DNA from: Saccoglossus kowalevskii
Taxonomy: Eukaryota; Hemichordata; Enteropneusta; Harrimaniidae
DNA: 15,954 nt
Assembly: GCF_000003605.2 (NCBI RefSeq)
Contig: NW_003129863.1
Location: 12,243-28,196 of the forward strand
Direction: 5' to 3'
The translations under genes were made by a program, and so were the position numbers. Shown piece after piece: positions 9,610 through 15,954 of the stretch (its first letter is position 1; each line of letters begins with the position of its first letter). The notes under the pieces were generated by a model. It was not told the DNA's origin and searched no databases. It saw only the letters and a list, made by a program, of their open reading frames with translations.

Positions 9610-11132
9610 TCCTTTGATAAACCAGACTATTAGATATATCAACCATTGACAACAGTTGGCTTAATTCTAGAGATGCATCGAAACGTCATACATGCATTAG
9701 AACGAAATATCAAATGTAATGGCCGAAATTGCATTATGTTATTTGTCACGCATCGATAAATGCCTATTTTGATATAGTTCTCACAAAAGTGGCAGACGTG
9801 TTCTTTGCTAATCCACCTTCTAGCTTTTCAAACAGCGGTGACTATGGTTATTATTTTAAACCGATTTACAAAGGCACACTCCGCCCTCGGCTCAGACATT
9901 CTGACGCACATGGCATGCAACTAATTTATAATAGATGACTTTGGTATTCAAAGCCTGGGATCTGTCACATATGCTATTTTAGTAGACTAAATCAAATTAT
10001 TTAAAAGATTACATTTTATGAGATCAAAGGGCATTTTGTAGTTGATTTTTAGAACATGACCATTTAACCTAATTTGAAAGTGAAGAATTCCATGGTGGAT
10101 AGTATAGCCATATATAGCACTGTTTTCTGGTCATTTCGAGATTGAACGAAGAACTACTGTCATTAATTGAATATACCGTTCATTATTCGTCCCAATATAA
10201 CAGTGACAGTCTTCTCAACATTCTACATGTTTATTAATGAATAATTTTATAAACGCCATTGTAATCTAATTATCCAAAAGAACACGAATTGCGTCTTGTA
10301 ACGAATTGCTGTGATTATTATTAAATGGTTAAGTCTACATAAAATGTGATAGCATAACAAACGAAGGAATTCGAAAATCGCATTTTGTCATGTGATATGT
10401 AGAACAAAGCACAGAATTCAGCCATTTTGTTCTATGTCACCAAATACTGTTCCAACGACTTCAATGGTGTGATGGAGTTTGTGTATTTTTTTTTCGTTCC
10501 CGTCGCATTGTCATTAGTCATAAAGCCATGACTAGTCGTGCAACAATAATAAAAGACACATATATAATATACAAACATTCAAATTTGTCGTTTGATATAT
10601 TTATTAGACAGCACAGTGCTATCAATTGCACAATCTATTCACATTTATACTTTACAATTACTTTGTTTAAAAAAACAATCACTTTAAACAGTGACTGATA
10701 ATACTGGCACAGATTTTGATTGGTGAAACTTCGGTAACTCATTAGTAGTGCACAGTTATATGTGAATATGTTTTCATGCATTCAGTCAACATACATGTTT
10801 TCCCCAATTGTTTTCTCATCTTCCATTCTTTGAATTGCTAAGCCATTCGATGTTTAATCAGTCTAAGAGTAGTAGCTAAATTTTACCATATTAAAAAATC
10901 CCCCAATACAATGTTAGAATGTATTTGCATGTGATGAGGGCGAGTCCTTATCAATTGTATTGACAGCGTTTTGAGCAATTAATTTCAACCAGACTTTAAG
11001 CTAAATATGACATTCTGGTCGTCTATTGCAAAATATACATTTTATACAACAGAAATTACTAGCATCTAAGATTTTATTCCAATTACCGTTTCAGCAAAAT
11101 AATGTCCATTACTATTAACGTCCATTACTATG
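9610..11132. other. Intergenic region upstream of the GT32-like gene
   Basis: AT-rich non-coding sequence. The left end should carry the promoter of the minus-strand GT32-like gene. It holds one copy of a dispersed 62-67-bp repeat (10553-10614). It also has an imperfect inverted repeat with arms gtgatatgtagaacaaa (about 10392-10408) and tttgttctatgtcac (about 10426-10440), and the short direct repeat gtccattacta near 11103 and 11120. The plus-strand frame 9729-9938 has no recognisable domain or splice context, so it is not called. Confidence 0.5.
10553..10614. repeat. Dispersed repeat, copy A (pairs with 12824-12890)
   Basis: This block matches 12824-12890 in the same orientation. Shared stretches include aagacacatatata, acaaacattcaaatttgtc and tttgatatatttattagaca, with a few substitutions and two short indels. 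The similarity ends abruptly on both sides, as expected of a fragment of an interspersed element. Copy A lies between genes; copy B lies inside an HPS1 intron. Confidence 0.85.
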
Positions 11133-11793
11133 TTTATTTTTAGTGGCATGCCCCCCCAGAAACGGTCGGAACTAACTGCAATAACAAACGGTAAAACAAT
11201 TACTATGACATCATTGCTTCGCTGAATATTTAAATATTCTTTTTAATAAACACTGGTGGTGAATCATGCTTGATAGTATCAATTAACAAGATATTTTTTC
11301 TCAGTTCGAGACCTCAGTCCTCTAAAACAAACTGATTGATCAGCCAATCTAGGAGGAGTTTTCCTTTCAATGGCAAGAAATAGGTATACAAAGCAGAATA
11401 TACTACGTTAAATAATTCTGTCAACAAAGATGCTGCTCTCTAACTGGTCTGACTAAACTGGTGTTAAATTGGGTGGCCAATCAGATATAATCCTGTAAGT
11501 AACCTGCATTGACTCAGAGAAATTCCCTTTTAGTAAAACGGTGCTTTCAAGAAAAAGATAGTTTAAGTTAACCAGGTAATAATCATTTGAGATATTTTTG
11601 CCAGATGATTGATGACTTTTGCTTCACCAGGGTGTTCACATGTTCAAATAGTGTTCCTTCAAATCACATATTCCAGCTGCTCTTTTCCACCAAGTTGAGG
11701 GTGCAGTCTTTCAACTGATGATACGAAATCCTGCTGATTCCGGCGTTGAAAGTCCAGGAATAGTTCTGTTATTGAGTCCGGATCAGAAGATCT
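11133..11793 (-). other. HPS1: Probable 3' UTR of HPS1
   Basis: Sequence between the HPS1 stop codon and the nearest canonical minus-strand AATAAA (plus strand tttatt, 11133-11138). A second AATAAA lies at 11073-11078, and an ATTAAA variant lies at about 11243-11248. The stretch from about 11280 to 11793 is slightly less AT-rich than the neighbouring intergenic DNA and has no open frame, which fits a 3' UTR. The exact end is unknown. Confidence 0.4.
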
Positions 11794-14700
11794 TTAAAGC
11801 AAGCTGATTGGTGAATTTGGTTCACCTGAAGTTTCCCATAATACTGACGCTAGATTCTGACAGTGATTAATGGCAAACTGCACTGGTACAACGCCAACAT
11901 GCATACACATTAGCTCATAGCAATGAACCGATTTAATGGGTGCATTTGGAAAGCACTGTCTGGTGAGTTTACTGTGAAAAGAACAATAACAGTTATTTAC
12001 CACGATAGTTGCTCCAAATATAATATAATCAGGGTTTATATGGATCAGTGATATGCAATGCGAAATGGTCCCAAAATCGTATACAATTTTAGAAACTCAA
12101 CGAAAATGAACGAGGCCATCAGAGAACTGACTACTATACATCTCAGATCATTGACAATGTCCTTGCATTTTTGAAAAGTGCGTAATATGTGTGCTTTGTA
12201 ATTTTGAATGTTGCAATAATCTCACTCATTTCTGTTTACACAATCTACAGCATTCTGTGATGCTTGACTAAAATGGTTCGCTTTCGAAAGATCACAAGGA
12301 GATCGTGAGATCCTTAATACATTATAATACACTATTTACTACACAAACCTGACATGCCAGAATCTTGACAATGATTTCATCCCACTTTATAAACCTATCA
12401 ATATTATAATTCAATACATCGCTCAACATAAAAAAGGAGGGCAATAAAGGTAATTTCATATGTCATTGAAAATTCTCTCCTAGCCTTACCTGTAGAAATG
12501 AGACGCAATGATACCAGGACCGAATTCAAATGATGCTAATCTTGGTGCTTGTTGAATTGGAAGCGGATTACCCTGTGAACCAAAAGTCTAATACTATTCA
12601 TTAAATAAATTTTGTGAGAAAAAAAAATTCGAAAAAAATCTAAAAAACGAGAATTCAAGCAACAGAAAATCATAGCAATTTGTCTCACACATCTGTTGAT
12701 GCGATAAGATACTGTTTTCGTGTACACGCCGCGGTATTGTTGTGATAACGTCATAGTATTTCTTGAAATGACGTTTTTTGTGATTTTATTAATCATCTCA
12801 CAATGCTGTACAAAATGTGTAGCAAGACACATATATAAAATATACACAAACATTCAAATTTGTCTTTTGATATATTTATTAGACAGTACAATAAGTATGC
12901 GATCTTCATCACATTCATCATTTGAGACATCATTGTGTGTTTGTTTTCAATTCGATCTACACTTATGTAAAGCAATATACAGTGTTTTAGTAAGGAATAT
13001 GATATAGACTGGGCCTGTCAATCCATTACCACGGTCCACAGATAATTACCTTAAAATGTGATTCTGTTATGTTATTTTTCCATTTTACATTCTGTTTACA
13101 GTTATAAATATTAAAATTATGAAATTCATAAAGTCAAAATTGCAGTTGAAAATAATTCCACCATTTTTCGATTTTGATGTCACCAATACAAAAACAATTA
13201 AATTTGAAAATGTCCTTGGCATCGTTCAATCAGTCTCGCACATAGAAGGCAAAACAAACATTACCCAAATATCACAACCTCTCATTTGAATTACAAATTT
13301 GTATAAATTATTTGGGCGACATTAACAGTTAACAACATCCATGGCTAATCTGAAATGAGTGCATCATCTTAATTGAACAATTTCATACTTACACTGTTAT
13401 CCTCAAACCATATGAAGTATGAATAATGATAATCACCATCTCTTTTCGTCATGGAAATAAACCCTTTCTGTAAATAACGATGTGAATCTCTAACCATTTG
13501 CCAAATCTAAACAGAACAAAAATGTTGTTACAAAAAAAGAAGACATAGATTTAATAAAATTAGATATGTTCTGGATGAGGTGCTATGAATACATACATAC
13601 ATACATACAATAGGATGTATATTGTTCATAGAATCGGCCCTGATTATTTTATTCACTCTGTTTTATAGAAATGTTAGAAATTCTTTGCTACTCTCATAGT
13701 TTTGAGCAAGTTAGGGACGTTAGTCATTCTTTGCTACGAAGGAAATCAAACATAAAAAGCAGAACAAAGGTCATAGCATTTAGTAGTGTATTTCACATTT
13801 GATGATGATCAATTTTAATGAGGTAAGGGTATCTTACTGCAATGCAATAGGATGTATATTGTTTATAGAGTTGGCCCTGATTATTTTATTCACTCTGTTT
13901 TATAGAAATGTTAGACATTCTTTGCTACTCTCATAGTTTTGAGCATGTTACAATGAAAGACAATTTAATGCATACTAATTATAATTCGTAGTCTAATAAC
14001 ACCACGTAGTAGAATATTAATATTCATGATTCCACATGTTTATATTAGCAATTGTAGATTGAAATGAGCATAACATGGTTAATATACAATTAATTAGTTT
14101 TTCAGTTTTGTTGTTTTCTCTTGTTTGTCTTCTCATTTTGTTTGTTTGTCTTTACATTACCAGAATGCGTTCAAGAATTCCTGGCAAAGGTCATAGCATT
14201 TAGTAGCGTCAAAACATCATATAGGATTTACGAAATACAAACGAACTTTGTGGGTATTCCCACACATTTGATGATGGTCAATTTTGATGAATTAAGGGTA
14301 TCTAAATGCCATACTCTCTTCCGAAAGATAGGCATTTAGACATTAAGCTATAAAAAAGAAATGTTAAAACATCAAATTATTTGATTTTTGCAGCAGACGA
14401 ATTCAGTGAATGGCATGAAACCTATTTACACTAATTGACAGTATGACAGGCTGTGTGTTCACGCATATACATGTAACCTCAGATATAATGCTGTATTCAA
14501 ATATATCGCATAACTCACCTTGCTTTTTAACAACTGCGTCGGATCACTGTCATCTTTCGAAGTATCACAACTACTATTGAGCGAGGGTGCTGTTAAGACA
14601 TCCACAGTTCTATCAACATAGATAAAATGAACCAATCCAGGAAAGTCTTCCATATAGGCTGTCATGGTTACATTACGTTGACCTTTGACCGATAAGTAAT

Positions 14701-14861
14701 CTTTATAGTGGCACAATTTTCCTTTGATTGTATATTCAATATCTGTCATGATTAGATTGTATTTTCTCAGCGCTGCGCAGCTCCTCTGACGTGGCGATAA
14801 AAAACGCAGACGGAATATATATTTCAAATACTTGATCAGTTCTGATATAGAATTTTCCAAC
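11794..14861 (-). CDS. HPS1: HPS1, C-terminal 238 residues (4 last coding exons; 5' part outside window)
   Basis: Four coding exons on the minus strand: 14861-14519 (343 nt), 13506-13393 (114), 12572-12490 (83) and 11971-11794 (178, with stop). Introns of 1012, 820 and 518 bp are GT-AG, and the phases agree at each joint. The fragment matches the C-terminal third of HPS1. Diagnostic blocks are YMEDFPGLVHFIYVDRT (fragment 69-85) followed by APSLN; LQKGF and DGDYHYSYFIWFED in the 38-residue exon; and VHCYELMCMHVGVVP in the last exon. HPS1 pairs with HPS4 to form BLOC-3, a guanine nucleotide exchange factor for Rab32 and Rab38 used in making lysosome-related organelles. This C-terminal part is expected to hold the last longin-type domain. 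The first exon here begins with one nucleotide of a split codon. The other two-thirds of the protein, about 450 residues in vertebrates, must lie beyond 15954. Nothing seen suggests a pseudogene. Confidence 0.93.
12824..12890. repeat. Dispersed repeat, copy B (inside an HPS1 intron)
   Basis: Direct-orientation partner of 10553-10614, from aagacacatatata through caaacattcaaatttgtc to tttgatatatttattagaca. It lies in the intron between the 38-residue exon and the 83-nt exon of HPS1. Overlapping open frames on both strands at 12536-13007 run through this repeat and are not genes. Confidence 0.85.
13588..13609. repeat. Short (ATAC)n microsatellite
   Basis: About five tandem ATAC units (acatacatacatacatacata) immediately precede the first copy of a duplicated block in the HPS1 intron. 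The position suggests the microsatellite marks or seeded the left end of that element. Confidence 0.85.
13608..13836. repeat. Duplicated intronic block, first occurrence (two modules)
   Basis: Module 1, 13608-13711, runs from caataggatgtatattgtt through ggccctgattattttattca to cttttgagca-like sequence before gtta. It is repeated nearly exactly at 13845-13950, an offset of 237 bp. Module 2, about 13765-13836, runs from aaggtcatagcatttagtag to ttttaatgaggtaagggtat. It is repeated at 14184-14310 with an insertion of about 50 bp. The block lies in the 1012-bp HPS1 intron and has no coding content. Confidence 0.9.
13845..13950. repeat. Duplicated intronic block, second copy of module 1
   Basis: Near-identical direct copy of 13608-13711. 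The few differences include ttcatagaatc versus ttatagagttg, gttagaaattc versus gttagacattc, and gagcaag versus gagcatg. This high identity compared with the other repeats here suggests a fairly recent local duplication. Confidence 0.92.
14184..14310. repeat. Second copy of module 2, with extra internal sequence
   Basis: Starts caaaggtcatagcatttagt and ends near aattaagggtatct, matching 13765-13836 at both ends. It carries about 50 extra bases in the middle (about 14208-14260), or the first copy has lost them. A pyrimidine-rich run and an acceptor-like ttacattaccag (about 14101-14162) lie just upstream on the plus strand. The plus-strand frame 14121-14339 runs through this element but shows no known domain. 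Confidence 0.8.
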
Positions 14862-15117
14862 CTACAAAGTAGAAATAACTGTTCATTGCCATTTGCATTA
14901 CGAATAAAATAAGTCATTGTTAATGACACAGTCCTTGTTGGAATTGGGGCAAATGTTATTCATGCCAAAAATAAAGTAATGTGCATAGTTAGTAATTGAG
15001 AGTGAAGAATTGGCTGGTCTAGTATCCACTGAAATTAGATGTTATAAATAACTCTTTCAAAATTGAAATATATGGTCAGAAATTAAACAGGATATTTACT
15101 CATTCATTTTTTGTATC

Positions 15118-15500
15118 CAAACTGAATTTCATTTGTCCAAGCACATGTACATTTTGTACAGAGATACAGTAGTATATGGTCAAAAAGCAAGATTGTAGGC
15201 TGTCAACCATCTTTGATTGATTGTGAAACTAATTGTCATGGACATGTATTCTAAAGTGTATAATTTGAAGAGGAAAAAAAAAACAATACATTTATTAAAA
15301 AAAAAGATGGCCGCCAGTTGGTCATTTGGGATTTGAACATAAAACGAATCATCAGGGACATGTATCTCAACATGTATAATGTTTGTATCAAATTTGAACA
15401 AAAACCAACAAATCCTGTCCAAGATACTAAATGGCTGCCAGTAAGTCATCTTGGATTGAATCAGTAAACCACTGCAAGTGCATATATCCCCGATAAAGTA
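15118..15500. repeat. Diverged tandem repeat, about 3 copies of ~111-124 bp
   Basis: Three related segments start with ggctgtcaaccatctttgat (15198), ggccgccagttggtcattt (15309) and ggctgccagtaagtcatctt (15433). The first two continue to gggacatgtat or ggacatgtat and then tgtataat. A further partial match, with gtccaagcacatgtac and gagatacagtag, lies at about 15136-15173. Offsets of 111 and 124 bp with heavy divergence point to an old tandem element. Confidence 0.75.
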
Positions 15501-15759
15501 CTAAACACATGCATAAATAAACAGATTTGGACCACAGGGTTCTGTAATATATGACTCCAGATGGACGAAACGACAGAGAAAAAATTATAAGGTTTTGGAC
15601 TCCGTTCGAACAGGGGCTAATTAACTACCTTGTTAGTTCCTTTCATGTGACTACAATGCAGGCAACTATCTCCAAATGTCGGTCTTAATGTATGAGTAAC
15701 ATTAGCATTTGTTACAAGACATTATGTTGATATCAGATAATACCCCAACCATAGTACAG

Positions 15760-15954
15760 ACTAAACATATACACACATATATGTAGCAAACCATACACCA
15801 CACATATACTAATACTGTATATGCACCATCACATATGTACCACATTGACACCATACATACATTAACACACATGTGCAGCATATGTGCACCAAACCCCTTA
15901 AACTGGCACATATGCACCACACTTACACAATACATACATTTTTGTACACCGCAT
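15760..15954. repeat. ACAT/CACAT-rich low-complexity tract
   Basis: The right end is dominated by short words such as acatatacacacatatatg, accatacaccacacatata, acatatgtaccacatt and cacacatgtgcagcatatg. There is no strict period that I could fix. It reads as a degenerate minisatellite or microsatellite-derived tract and probably continues past the window edge. Confidence 0.75.

Larger units (their letters stand above)
14862..15954 (-). other. HPS1: Presumed HPS1 intron, incomplete
   Basis: The minus strand shows a good acceptor (ttatttctactttgtag) ending at 14862 next to the first HPS1 exon seen. The preceding HPS1 exon was searched for by eye in this stretch and not found, so the intron probably extends past the right edge. 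It contains diverged tandem repeats (about 15118-15500) and an ACAT-rich tract (about 15760-15954). The minus-strand frames 15180-15449 and 15702-15935 are made of this repeat sequence. Confidence 0.6.

Noticed and set aside
9729-9938. 69-residue plus-strand open frame upstream of the GT32-like gene
   Set aside because: The wording is protein-like in places, but there is no known domain and no good splice sites were found. A decayed gene fragment cannot be excluded.
12536-13007. Overlapping open frames on both strands in an HPS1 intron
   Set aside because: They span the dispersed repeat copy and intron sequence. The real coding part nearby is the 83-nt HPS1 exon (12572-12490), in a different frame context.
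15180-15935. Minus-strand open frames, including a Cys/Met/Val-rich one at 15702-15935
   Set aside because: They are translations of diverged tandem repeats and the ACAT-rich tract and do not match the missing upstream HPS1 exon.

Overview
The window is animal nuclear DNA. It is AT-rich, has GT-AG introns in reading frames that match animal protein families, has AATAAA signals just past stop codons, and carries much non-coding repeat sequence. Nothing looks prokaryotic. A marine invertebrate, plausibly a mollusc or another lophotrochozoan, is my best guess from the gene families and repeat style; the sequence alone does not prove it.

Layout. (1) 156-1052: a minisatellite of about 16 units of about 55 bp, each built from two related halves. 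(2) 1586-3123, minus: a complete four-exon gene for a 327-residue type II membrane sulfotransferase-like protein of the WSCD type without WSC domains. (3) 3327-5211: intergenic, with a diverged two-copy tandem duplication at 4229-4655. (4) 5532-6575, plus: a single-exon gene for a 347-residue GT31 beta-1,3-glycosyltransferase. (5) 6585-8358: intergenic, with degenerate mobile-element-like sequence near 8079-8170. (6) 8404-9402, minus: a single-exon coding region for a 332-residue GT32-like, DXD-containing glycosyltransferase. (7) 9610-11793: mostly non-coding, including the likely 3' UTR of the next gene. (8) 11794-14861, minus: the last four coding exons of HPS1, a BLOC-3 subunit; the gene continues beyond the right edge. 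Its introns hold duplicated repeat blocks. (9) 14862-15954: presumed HPS1 intron with diverged tandem repeats and an ACAT-rich tract.

How the genes relate. The first three genes encode unrelated folds with the same plan: short cytosolic tail, one N-terminal membrane anchor, lumenal catalytic domain. All three are expected to act on glycans in the Golgi lumen: one moving a sulfo group from PAPS, one adding a beta-1,3-linked sugar, one adding a sugar through a DXD site. Each also appears to have one intron of about 180-210 bp in its 5' UTR. They may be co-inherited members of expanded families or a functional glycan cluster; the sequence cannot decide. HPS1 is a trafficking gene (Rab32/38 activation for lysosome-related organelles) and is probably just a neighbour.

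Exon joints were read by hand. Phases agree at every joint, and the summed coding lengths are exact multiples of three (HPS1 after allowing for its split first codon).
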